Below the pieces are notes generated by a model that was not told the origin of the DNA, did no database searches, and was given only the letters and a program-made list of their open reading frames with translations. This document shows positions 1 through 7,001 of a stretch of DNA of 12,394 nucleotides, piece by piece; the first letter of the stretch is position 1; each line of letters begins with the position of its first letter. Origin of the DNA: an uncultured Bacteroidota bacterium (GTDB lineage Bacteria > Bacteroidota > Bacteroidia > Flavobacteriales > Flavobacteriaceae); the NCBI GenBank assembly GCA_903920835.1, contig CAIXNQ010000018.1, positions 1-12,394 on the forward strand, read 5' to 3'. Made by a program: the position numbers and the translations under genes.

Positions 1-182
1 CTCTTGTCGGGCAGTCCAATATCGAGCAAAATCAGGTCGGGCAGGTGGTTAATCGCCATCAAGATGCCTTGCTTTCCCGTTTCGGCAGTCAAAACTTTAT
101 AGTTGTTGCTTTCGAGCACAATTTCAAGTAGTTTTCTAATCGGAGCTTCGTCGTCAATGACTAATATGTTGGTTTTATTCAT
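1..182 (-). CDS. kdpE: KdpE-like response regulator, N-terminal part (cut by window edge)
   Basis: This is the first 60 codons of a two-component response regulator; the gene continues past the left edge of the window. The translation begins MNKTNILVIDDEAPIRKLLE. It shows the receiver-domain acidic pair D10-D11 and the phosphoacceptor aspartate D54 in the strand LILLD, followed by the GLPDK loop. The wording of the segment (IDDEAPIRKLLEI, ETGKQG, PDLILLDIGLPD) is typical of KdpE, the OmpR/PhoB-class regulator that in other bacteria activates high-affinity potassium uptake genes. The DNA-binding winged helix would lie outside the window and is not seen. The ATG at 182-180 lies inside the 3' end of the kinase gene, an 8-nt overlap. 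That suggests translational coupling and that the two proteins form one phosphorelay. The receiver identity is secure; KdpE rather than another OmpR-class regulator is an inference from similarity and from the partner kinase. Confidence 0.85.
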   Translation of the reverse strand, partial: MNKTNILVIDDEAPIRKLLEIVLESNNYKVLTAETGKQGILMAINHLPDLILLDIGLPDK

Positions 183-1254
183 TGTTAAGGTGGTTTATAA
201 AAGTGGTTTGGGCAGGAATTTGCATCAAAAACGTTGCACCACCATCAGTATTTGTTGTTGCCAAAATAGTTCCTTTGTGGGCTTCAATAAAACCTTTTAC
301 TATCGACAATCCGAGTCCGCTGCCACCTGTTTTTGTATTGGAACCACGATAAAATTTATCGAAAATTAGCTGCGTTTCGGTGGTCGAAAAGCCTTTTCCG
401 TTGTCGATTACTGCCAATTCAATTCCATAATCTGTATCTTTTGCAGTGATGGTAATCGTTGATGAATTTGGTGTATAAAGCAAAGCATTTTGAATTAGAT
501 TGAGCAAAACTTCTTCCATCAGACCAGCGTCTAACATAAAAAGCGGCAATCGGTCATTGGCATTATAAACCACTGCATGATGTTCAATATCTGAAAAATA
601 TTTTTGAATCACGCCATAAATCAATTCGTTGAAATCGCACCAATCGAGTTTGGGTTGCAACATTCCAGTTTCGAGACGGCTCATGTTTAAAAGGTTTTCG
701 ACCTGTCGGTTGAGTCGATAGCTAGCTTTGTCAATCTCTTCGAGCAAAGCTTCACGATGATGGGCTGCTACTACAGCGTCAGAAATTCTGAGTGTATCAA
801 CCGCACCAATTATAGTAGCAATTGGGGTTCGCAATTCGTGCGAGAGCGAATTGAGCAAGGTGTTGTATAACTTAATTGTGTTTTCTTTTTCTTCTTTATC
901 TCTCGATGCGCTTTCGGCTTTTCTGATTTTAAATGTCAGCATAGCATTGATTAATGCAATAACAATGTACATAAAAAACAGCAACACTTCTTTTGAACTC
1001 GAAATATGAAAAGTGTAAAGTGGTTTTAGAAAAAAGAAATTTAGAATCAAACCGCTCAAGATTGCAGCGACCAAAACGGGCAAAATATCAAATTGAATAG
1101 CGAGCAACGAAACGGTCATTAATAGCAAAAGTGCTACCACGTTAAAATCAAGATTTCCGATAAAAAAACACGACCCAGCAACGATGAGCACCAACGAAAT
1201 GCTGATAACAAATTGATTGTAGCGTGTTTTTATTAATTTGATTTTAGATTCCAA
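175..1254 (-). CDS. kdpD: KdpD-like membrane sensor histidine kinase (short form, TTG start)
   Basis: This 359-residue membrane kinase probably phosphorylates the overlapping KdpE-like regulator. Four hydrophobic segments lie at about residues 14-33, 38-53, 57-76 and 89-107, the arrangement of the KdpD membrane region (DUF4118). A short charged linker follows, then the H-box SHELRTP with phosphoacceptor H139, the N-box around N252-N256, the G1 box DNGKG (284-288) and the G2 box GSGLGLS (311-317). All kinase motifs are intact. Full-length KdpD of E. coli also has a large N-terminal KdpD/universal-stress-protein region and a GAF-like region between membrane and kinase; both are missing here. 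In many Bacteroidota the N-terminal part is a separate gene, but the upstream neighbour here is uvrD. The start is a TTG (1254-1252), because the only in-frame codons upstream, back to the uvrD stop, contain no ATG, and the first internal ATG (M46) would remove the first membrane segment. Confidence 0.88.
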   Translation of the reverse strand: MESKIKLIKTRYNQFVISISLVLIVAGSCFFIGNLDFNVVALLLLMTVSLLAIQFDILPVLVAAILSGLILNFFFLKPLYTFHISSSKEVLLFFMYIVIALINAMLTFKIRKAESASRDKEEKENTIKLYNTLLNSLSHELRTPIATIIGAVDTLRISDAVVAAHHREALLEEIDKASYRLNRQVENLLNMSRLETGMLQPKLDWCDFNELIYGVIQKYFSDIEHHAVVYNANDRLPLFMLDAGLMEEVLLNLIQNALLYTPNSSTITITAKDTDYGIELAVIDNGKGFSTTETQLIFDKFYRGSNTKTGGSGLGLSIVKGFIEAHKGTILATTNTDGGATFLMQIPAQTTFINHLNNE

Positions 1255-1269
1255 TAGTGTTGATTTTGA

Positions 1270-3603
1270 CTAACCTATTACTGTTAATTTCGCAAACCTT
1301 AGCAACAATTTTTTGATGCCGCCAACTTCAAAACGGATTTCGGCTTTTTTGTCGGCACCAACGCCTTCGATATTGATAATTTCTCCTTTGCCAAAACGTT
1401 CGTGCATGATGATGTTTCCTGCAATTAGTTTGTTGTCAAACAAATTAGCACTAACATTGTTTTCGTTGCTCGACATTGGTTTTAGTTTTCTAATTTGAAC
1501 CGATGGTTTGGGTTCGTTAGAAGTTAAATAGGCTGGGGGAGTGCCCGCTGTGGGTTTTGTGAGGCGCAATTTAGACTTGTCAACATCTCCAAAAATGTCA
1601 TTATCAATCATTGGTTTATAGCGATAATTATTTTCTTCGGGAGTTAAATACTCTAAATATTGGCTGTCTATTTCTTCAATAAATCGTGATGGTTCGCTAT
1701 CGGAAAGTTTTCCCCAGCGATAGCGAGATAGGGCATAGGTCAAATAAGCCTGTTTCTCTGCACGAGTCAAGGCAACATAAAAAAGGCGCCGTTCTTCTTC
1801 GAGTTCGCTCCGGGTGCTCATACTCATCGCGCTCGGAAAAAGGTCTTCTTCCATGCCGACTACAAAAACATAAGGAAATTCTAAGCCTTTGGCTAGGTGG
1901 ATTGTCATTAGCGCAACTCGGTCATCATCGCCAGTGTCTTTGTCGAGATCGGTGGCTAGGGCAACGTCTTCAAGAAATTCCGAAAGTGCTCCACGCATGC
2001 CGTCAATTTCTTTTTGACCTTCAATAAAATCTTTGATACCGTTGAGGAGTTCTTCAATATTTTCAATACGTGTAATCCCTTCGGGAGTACCGTCTTTTTT
2101 TAATTCTTGAATCAATCCCGTTTTTTTGGTGACATGTTCAGCCAAATAAAATGCATCTTGGTTTTCGTTAATGACCTGAAAACTCTGAATCATGGTCACG
2201 AAATCTTGCAGTTTTAGCTTGGTGTTGCTGTTCAACTTCAAATCTATTTTGTCAATGTTTTGCATCACTTCAAAAATAGATCGTTTGTAATGATTGGCAG
2301 CAATGGTCAGCTTTTCAATGGTAGTATCGCCAATGCCTCGCGCAGGATAATTAATAACTCTGATTAAAGCTTCTTCGTCTTTCGGATTAATAACCAAACG
2401 AAGGTAGCAAAGCACGTCTTTGATTTCCTTGCGTTGATAAAACGATAATCCGCCAAAAATTCGATACGGAATGTCACGTTTGCGCAGCGCATCTTCCATA
2501 GCTCTCGATTGTGCATTGGTTCGATATAAAATCGCAAATTGATTATTCATCAATTGGTTTTGCATTTTCTGTTCCCAGATGGTTGCTGCCACAAATCGAC
2601 CTTCTTCGCCATCCGTGATGCTGCGGTGCACTTTAATTTTTGAACCAAAATCATTGGCGGTCCAAACAACTTTGTCGAGCTTGGTTTTGTTTTTGTCAAT
2701 TATCGAATTTGCCGCTTCCACAATGTTCTTCGTGGAGCGATAATTTTGTTCGAGTCTGTAGGTTTTTACACCTTCATAATCTTTCTGAAAGTTCAGAATA
2801 TTGTTGATGTTGGCACCTCTAAAGGCATAGATACTTTGTGCATCATCGCCCACCACACAAATGTTTTGAAAACGGTCTGAAAGTGCACGAACAATTAAAT
2901 ACTGAGAATGATTGGTGTCCTGGTACTCATCGACTAAAATATATCGAAAACGGTTTTGATATTTCGCCAACACATCTGGAAAACGGTTGAGCAACTCATT
3001 TGTTTTTAGCAGCAAATCGTCAAAATCCATTGCGCCCGATTTAAAACAACGCTCTACATAGTTTTGATATATCTCTCCAATTCGAGGTTTTTTTGCCATC
3101 GCGTCTGCTTCTTGCAATTCAGGATTGTTGAAATAGGCTTTAACGGTGATTAGACTGTTTTTATAAGAAGAAATTCTGCCCAAAATTTGCTTTGGTTTGT
3201 AAATATCTTTGTCTAATTGCATTTCTTTAATAATTGCCGAGAGCAATCGCACCGAGTCTTGCGTATCATAAATCGTAAAGTTAGAAGGATAACCCAATTT
3301 GTCGGCTTCGGCTCTAAGAATTCGAGCAAAAACCGAGTGAAATGTTCCCATCCAAAGATTTTTTGCCTCGCCCGAACCTACGATTTCAGCAATTCTACCC
3401 TTCATTTCTCTAGCAGCTTTATTCGTAAAAGTAAGCGCAAGAATACTAAACGAATCGACGCCTTGACTCATCAAATAAGCAATTCTAACCGTGAGCACTC
3501 TGGTTTTTCCAGAACCTGCACCAGCAATAATAATCATTGGGCCGTCTTTTTGGAGCACTGGCAGTTGTTGCGCTTCGTTGAGTTGATTGATGTAATGCTG
3601 CAT
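1270..3603 (-). CDS. uvrD: UvrD/PcrA-type superfamily 1 DNA helicase
   Basis: This is an ATP-dependent 3'-5' DNA helicase of the UvrD/PcrA/Rep family (777 residues), acting in nucleotide excision repair, mismatch repair and removal of proteins from DNA. All superfamily 1A motifs are visible in order: Q motif LNEAQQ (8-13), Walker A AGAGSGKT (27-34), motif Ia LTFTNKAA (57-64), TFHS (87-90), motif II DEYQDT (225-230), motif III GDDAQSIYAFRG (252-263), motif IV QNYRS (286-290), motif V TIHLAKGLEFP (567-577) and motif VI RRLFYVALTRAE (605-616). A C-terminal Tudor-like module starts near residue 727 (HERFGKGEI, 734-742); in PcrA this part contacts RNA polymerase. Length and motif set are full. The ATG at 3603 follows an A/G-rich stretch. 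The gene is divergent from lysS, and its TAG stop lies 15 nt before the kinase start, so transcription may continue into the two-component genes. UvrD versus PcrA naming cannot be separated by sequence alone. Confidence 0.97.
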   Translation of the reverse strand: MQHYINQLNEAQQLPVLQKDGPMIIIAGAGSGKTRVLTVRIAYLMSQGVDSFSILALTFTNKAAREMKGRIAEIVGSGEAKNLWMGTFHSVFARILRAEADKLGYPSNFTIYDTQDSVRLLSAIIKEMQLDKDIYKPKQILGRISSYKNSLITVKAYFNNPELQEADAMAKKPRIGEIYQNYVERCFKSGAMDFDDLLLKTNELLNRFPDVLAKYQNRFRYILVDEYQDTNHSQYLIVRALSDRFQNICVVGDDAQSIYAFRGANINNILNFQKDYEGVKTYRLEQNYRSTKNIVEAANSIIDKNKTKLDKVVWTANDFGSKIKVHRSITDGEEGRFVAATIWEQKMQNQLMNNQFAILYRTNAQSRAMEDALRKRDIPYRIFGGLSFYQRKEIKDVLCYLRLVINPKDEEALIRVINYPARGIGDTTIEKLTIAANHYKRSIFEVMQNIDKIDLKLNSNTKLKLQDFVTMIQSFQVINENQDAFYLAEHVTKKTGLIQELKKDGTPEGITRIENIEELLNGIKDFIEGQKEIDGMRGALSEFLEDVALATDLDKDTGDDDRVALMTIHLAKGLEFPYVFVVGMEEDLFPSAMSMSTRSELEEERRLFYVALTRAEKQAYLTYALSRYRWGKLSDSEPSRFIEEIDSQYLEYLTPEENNYRYKPMIDNDIFGDVDKSKLRLTKPTAGTPPAYLTSNEPKPSVQIRKLKPMSSNENNVSANLFDNKLIAGNIIMHERFGKGEIINIEGVGADKKAEIRFEVGGIKKLLLRFAKLTVIG

Positions 3604-3626
3604 TTATCTCTTTTTTTTAAGGATTA

Positions 3627-3634
3627 CAAAAATA
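3627..3634 (-). promoter_or_regulatory. Possible -7 box for uvrD
   Basis: On the minus strand this reads TATTTTTG, a perfect match to the Bacteroidota -7 consensus TAnnTTTG, 23 nt upstream of the uvrD ATG. Transcription would start about 16 nt before the gene. I find no TTG element at the expected 17-23 bp distance upstream, so only half of the promoter is supported. In AT-rich intergenic DNA an isolated match can be chance. Confidence 0.4.
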
Positions 3635-3745
3635 GGAATTTAGAACGAAGTACACGAAATAGTTTTTAGATTCTGAAATTAAGAGTTTATCTAAGGATTA
3701 AAGCAATATTTAGTTATTTAATAATCAAGTTTAAATACTTTCAAA

Positions 3746-3776
3746 TTGTAGCATTTTTAAATAATGCCTATATTTG
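3746..3776 (+). promoter_or_regulatory. Promoter for lysS (TTG-N20-TATATTTG)
   Basis: A perfect -7 box TATATTTG (3769-3776, consensus TAnnTTTG) lies 20 bp downstream of a TTG -33 element (3746-3748). This is the spacing and composition of the Bacteroidota primary sigma factor promoter. Predicted transcription start is near 3783, which leaves a leader of about 14 nt before the lysS ATG. No Shine-Dalgarno sequence is seen in that leader, which is normal for this phylum. The rest of the 193-bp uvrD-lysS spacer shows no other convincing signal. Confidence 0.65.
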
Positions 3777-3796
3777 CCAGCTTAAATCAATAATCC

Positions 3797-5488
3797 ATGC
3801 AACTTTCCGAACAAGAAATCATTAGAAGAGAAAAACGAAGCGCCCTTCGTGCGCTCGGCATTAATCCCTATCCCGCAGATTTATTTGCTGTAAACCATAC
3901 TTCAAAGCAAATTAAATCCACTTTTGAAGAAGGCAAAACCGTGATTATTGCTGGTCGATTAATGAGTGTTCGAGATCAAGGAAAAGCCTGTTTTGCTGAG
4001 TTGCAAGACAGCGAAGGCAGGATTCAACTCTACTTTAATCGCGATGTGCTTTGCACTAGCGAAGACAAAACGCTCTACAATCAAGTTTTTAAAAAACTAA
4101 CCGACTTGGGCGATTTTATCGGAATTGAAGGCGAATTATTTACTACAAAAGTTGGTGCTCAATGTGTACGAGTAGATGATTTTAAAATATTGAGCAAAAC
4201 ATTACGACCGCTTCCATTACCAAAAGTAGATGAAGACGGAAAAGTACACGATGCCTTTAACGACGCCGAGTTGCGCTACCGTATGCGCTATGTTGATTTG
4301 GTTGTCAATCCTCAGGTGAAAGAAGTTTTTATCAAAAGAACCAAATTATTCACCGCTATGAGAACCTTTTTTAATAATGCAGGTTATATGGAGGTTGAAA
4401 CACCCGTATTGCAATCTATTGCCGGTGGTGCGGCTGCAAGACCGTTCATTACACATCACAACAGTTTGGACATTCCGCTCTATATGCGAATTGCAAATGA
4501 ATTATATTTAAAAAGATTGATTGTTGGCGGTTTTGACGGCGTTTATGAGTTTTCTAAAAACTTCAGAAATGAAGGAATGGACCGAACCCACAACCCAGAA
4601 TTTACTGCAATGGAAATTTATGTAGCCTATAAAGACTACAACTGGATGATGGAATTTACAGAGAATTTATTGGAATATTGCGCCAATGAAGTCAATGGAA
4701 CAACCGAGGCTACTTTTGGCGAACACAAAGTCAACTTTAAAGCGCCTTATGCTCGAGTAACGATGACCGATGCCATCAAAAACTTCACTGGATTTGATAT
4801 TAGCAACAAAAATGAAGCTGAATTATTTGAAGTTGCTAAATCTATGGGAATTGCCGTTGACGAAACCATGGGCAAAGGAAAATTGATTGACGAAATTTTT
4901 GGAGCTAAATGCGAAGGTAACTTTATTCAACCAACGTTTATTACAGATTATCCTAAAGAAATGTCGCCCTTGTGCAAAGAACACCGCGACAATCCTGAAC
5001 TTACAGAACGTTTTGAATTGATGGTTTGCGGCAAAGAAATAGCCAATGCCTATTCAGAATTAAATGATCCAATTGACCAAAGAGAGCGTTTTGAAGCGCA
5101 ATTAAAACTTGCCGAACGTGGCGATGACGAAGCAACCCAATTTATTGACAACGATTTCTTGAGAGCTTTAGAATATGGAATGCCACCTACTTCAGGACTC
5201 GGAATCGGTATGGATCGTTTGATTATGTTTTTAACCAACAACGCTTCTATTCAAGAGGTTTTGTTTTTTCCACAAATGCGACCAGAGAAAAAAGTCCCAG
5301 AAATGAGTGCAGATGAATTAGAAATATTCACTATCGTTGAATCAAGCGAGAAAGTACTTTTGTCTGAAGTAAAAGAAAAATCTGGTTTTAGTGGAAAAAA
5401 ATGGGATACATCCATAAAATCAATGACTTCAAAAGGCTTTTTAAAAGTTACAAAAACAGATGATGGCTTGTTTCTAGAATTGAAATAA
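3797..5488 (+). CDS. lysS: Lysyl-tRNA synthetase, class II
   Basis: LysRS charges tRNA-Lys with lysine in the cytoplasm using ATP. The protein (563 residues) has an N-terminal OB-fold anticodon-binding domain at about 45-140 (VIIAGRLMSVRDQGKACFAEL marks its first strands), then the class II catalytic core. Motif 1 includes GYMEVETPVL (196-205) followed by the loop GGAAARPF (210-217). Motif 2 is FRNEGMDRTHNPEFT (256-270). Motif 3 is GLGIGMDRL (467-475). These are the LysRS-specific versions of the class II motifs. After FPQMRPEKK (491-499), where E. coli LysRS ends, there is an extra stretch of about 60 residues that looks like a small winged-helix domain (SSEKVLLSEVKEKSGFSGKK, 516-535); similar tails occur in other Bacteroidota LysRS. 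The gene has its own promoter and is followed by a strong terminator-like hairpin, so it is probably monocistronic. Confidence 0.98.
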   Translation: MQLSEQEIIRREKRSALRALGINPYPADLFAVNHTSKQIKSTFEEGKTVIIAGRLMSVRDQGKACFAELQDSEGRIQLYFNRDVLCTSEDKTLYNQVFKKLTDLGDFIGIEGELFTTKVGAQCVRVDDFKILSKTLRPLPLPKVDEDGKVHDAFNDAELRYRMRYVDLVVNPQVKEVFIKRTKLFTAMRTFFNNAGYMEVETPVLQSIAGGAAARPFITHHNSLDIPLYMRIANELYLKRLIVGGFDGVYEFSKNFRNEGMDRTHNPEFTAMEIYVAYKDYNWMMEFTENLLEYCANEVNGTTEATFGEHKVNFKAPYARVTMTDAIKNFTGFDISNKNEAELFEVAKSMGIAVDETMGKGKLIDEIFGAKCEGNFIQPTFITDYPKEMSPLCKEHRDNPELTERFELMVCGKEIANAYSELNDPIDQRERFEAQLKLAERGDDEATQFIDNDFLRALEYGMPPTSGLGIGMDRLIMFLTNNASIQEVLFFPQMRPEKKVPEMSADELEIFTIVESSEKVLLSEVKEKSGFSGKKWDTSIKSMTSKGFLKVTKTDDGLFLELK

Positions 5489-5520
5489 ACCATTATAGAC
5501 TTGAAGTAGATTGGTTTATT
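5484..5520. repeat. 9-bp inverted repeat over the lysS stop codon
   Basis: AATAAACCA (5484-5492) and TGGTTTATT (5512-5520) are perfect inverted copies separated by 19 nt. The left arm contains the lysS stop codon TAA (5486-5488). The loop is long and no T-tract follows, so it is a poor terminator by itself. It may help fold the mRNA 3' end together with the stronger hairpin downstream, or be chance. Confidence 0.35.
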
Positions 5521-5536
5521 AGACATACTAAAAGTC

Positions 5537-5553
5537 ATTATATTTGATATAAT
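5537..5553 (+). promoter_or_regulatory. AT palindrome containing a perfect -7 box
   Basis: ATTATAT (5537-5543) and ATATAAT (5547-5553) are perfect 7-bp inverted copies around the triplet TTG. The sequence TATATTTG at 5539-5546 matches the Bacteroidota -7 consensus TAnnTTTG exactly and would start transcription at about 5553, right before the large hairpin. The nearest TTG upstream (5511-5513) is 25 bp away, which is long, so promoter function is uncertain. It could also be just an AT-rich stem before the terminator. Confidence 0.3.
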
Positions 5554-5555
5554 AA

Positions 5556-5629
5556 ACCGCAAACTTGCAATTGTTATTGAATCCAATATGTTCAATAAAA
5601 CAATTTGTGAATTTGCGGTAATTTTTTTT
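5556..5629 (+). terminator. Intrinsic terminator-like bulged hairpin with T8 tract
   Basis: The outer arms ACCGCAAA (5556-5563) and TTTGCGGT (5612-5619) are perfectly complementary. Inside them, AATTG (5569-5573) pairs with CAATT (5601-5605), and TTATTGAA (5574-5581) pairs with TTCAATAA (5591-5598), leaving a 9-nt apical loop, an AA bulge and one internal loop. This gives 21 pairs over 64 nt, followed two bases later by eight T residues (5622-5629). It lies about 70 nt after the lysS stop and is the expected shape of a Rho-independent terminator for lysS. It is longer and more structured than a minimal terminator, so it may also be the body of a small RNA. Confidence 0.75.
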
Positions 5630-5852
5630 AGAAATTAAAAGACAGATTCATTAAATTGTTTCTTCTAAACTGTTTATTTGTTCAATAATTCAAAATTAAA
5701 GTTTTTATTTTTCTAATAATTATTCAATTTAACATTGGTCAAGAAACTCCCAGTGTAATTAAAAATTTATTACATAATTTTTTATTTTAGAATCAATCAA
5801 AAACTTATATTTACTTTTTTAAACAACAGGCAATTTTTCTACTTAAATAAAG

Positions 5853-7001
5853 ATGGAAGAAATTAAAAACAAGTCTATTTTTGATCAAGAATCTGAAATT
5901 ATCGAGCCGCAACTCAATATTTTAGTCACTACCGACGAAGACGACGATAGACCCGTATATATTGCAGGAAATTTTAACAATTGGCGCACCCAAGATAAGG
6001 CTTTTGAGCTTGAAAAAATAGGTCAAGGCTTGTATCATTATAAGTTTGATGCCGATTTTAAATATCCAGAACCAATGCTTTATAAATTCACAAAAGGCGA
6101 TTGGAGCGAGGTTGAAATCGACAAATATGGCAATAAAACCGACAACAGATCTTGCAGCCAAAAAGCAGGCATTCGCAAAGAACATGTTTTTAAATGGCGA
6201 CGAAATTGGCTTCCTTTTAAACCCAGTTTCTTGCCGATTGTAAAATTAATTTCAGAGCAGTTTGAGATTCCGCAACTCAATAAAACTAGAAGGGTTTGGG
6301 CACTTTTGCCTCACGATTATGAAGAATCTTTGGCACATTATCCGGTTTTATACTTGCAAGATGCGCAAAATTTATTTAACGAAAACGCCCAATATGGCAA
6401 TTGGGAAATAGATAAAAAACTGGCAGTAATGTCAGAATATAACATCGGAAAAATTATTGTCATTGCTATTGAACACGCCGAACAAGACCGAATTAAAGAA
6501 TATAATGTAGGTAAAACTGTCCTCGGTTCTGGGCAAGGAAAAAAATACATCAGATTCATTACCGACACGCTAAAACCATTTGTTGACAAAGAATTTAGAA
6601 CCAAACCAGAGCGAGAATTTACAGGAATTGGCGGCAGCTCAATGGGCGGATTGGTCAGCATTTTCAGCGGATTGATGTATCCAGAAGTCTATGGCAAACT
6701 AATGATTTTCTCGCCATCGCTGTGGGTTATTCCAAAAATGAATTTCAATACTATCGAATTTTCTGAACCTGGCGACACCTCAATTTATCTTTATGCTGGC
6801 GGCGACGAAAGCGCCACAATGATTGAACATGTTAAAAAGTTCAAGAAAAACATGATTAAAAATGAATTTGTCACCGACAAAATGAAAATAAATCTTAGCA
6901 TCAACAACGAAGGAAAACACAACGAAACGTATTGGAGCGACGAGTTTCCAAAAGCAATCGAATGGCTCTTTTTTAAAACAAACAAAACACATGAAAACTA
7001 A
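5853..7001 (+). CDS. Enterochelin-esterase-like alpha/beta hydrolase with N-terminal CBM48/E-set-like domain
   Basis: This is a predicted cytoplasmic serine hydrolase of 382 residues (esterase D / enterochelin esterase fold) acting on an ester or amide bond of unknown substrate. No signal peptide or membrane segment is seen. Residues about 33-100 resemble the CBM48/AMPK-type or enterochelin-esterase N-terminal beta-sandwich (YIAGNFNNW, 36-44; MLYKFTKGDW, 75-84). The catalytic domain runs from about 145 to 375: RVWALLPHDY (147-156), YLQDAQN (167-173), nucleophile elbow GGSSMGG with S263, an acidic GGDES (316-320) that may supply the acid, and the catalytic histidine in EGKHNE (H356) followed by the usual W. 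A complete Ser-Asp-His-type triad is therefore plausible. The gene heads a three-gene unit: its last 11 nt overlap the aminopeptidase start. In other bacteria relatives of this fold cut siderophore esters, S-formylglutathione or feruloyl esters; nothing here selects among them. Confidence 0.87.
   Translation: MEEIKNKSIFDQESEIIEPQLNILVTTDEDDDRPVYIAGNFNNWRTQDKAFELEKIGQGLYHYKFDADFKYPEPMLYKFTKGDWSEVEIDKYGNKTDNRSCSQKAGIRKEHVFKWRRNWLPFKPSFLPIVKLISEQFEIPQLNKTRRVWALLPHDYEESLAHYPVLYLQDAQNLFNENAQYGNWEIDKKLAVMSEYNIGKIIVIAIEHAEQDRIKEYNVGKTVLGSGQGKKYIRFITDTLKPFVDKEFRTKPEREFTGIGGSSMGGLVSIFSGLMYPEVYGKLMIFSPSLWVIPKMNFNTIEFSEPGDTSIYLYAGGDESATMIEHVKKFKKNMIKNEFVTDKMKINLSINNEGKHNETYWSDEFPKAIEWLFFKTNKTHEN

Larger units (their letters stand above)
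5489..5852. other. 364-bp intergenic region between lysS and the hydrolase operon
   Basis: This is a very AT-rich gap with no credible coding sequence on either strand. The left part holds the 9-bp inverted repeat at the lysS end, an AT palindrome with an embedded TATATTTG (5537-5553) and the large bulged hairpin plus T8 tract (5556-5629). The right part, about 5630-5852, should contain the promoter of the downstream three-gene unit. The best match there is TATATTTA (5806-5813), one base off the -7 consensus, about 40 nt before the ATG, without a clear -33 partner. No tRNA, repeat array or transposon end is seen. Confidence 0.6.

Noticed and set aside
1686..2027. Plus-strand open frame of 113 codons inside uvrD
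   Set aside because: It overlaps the strongly supported helicase gene on the other strand, and the protein has no recognisable domain.
3217..3669. Plus-strand open frame of 150 codons over the uvrD 5' end
   Set aside because: It covers the helicase Walker A region in antisense and runs through the uvrD promoter; no domain or ribosome site supports it.
5251..5595. Minus-strand open frame of 114 codons across the lysS 3' end and terminator
   Set aside because: It lies mostly opposite lysS and runs through the terminator hairpin; its composition (rich in S, I, F) is that of an antisense shadow.
5717..5726. Palindrome AATAATTATT in the lysS-hydrolase spacer
   Set aside because: It uses only A and T in a very AT-rich region, so it is expected by chance.
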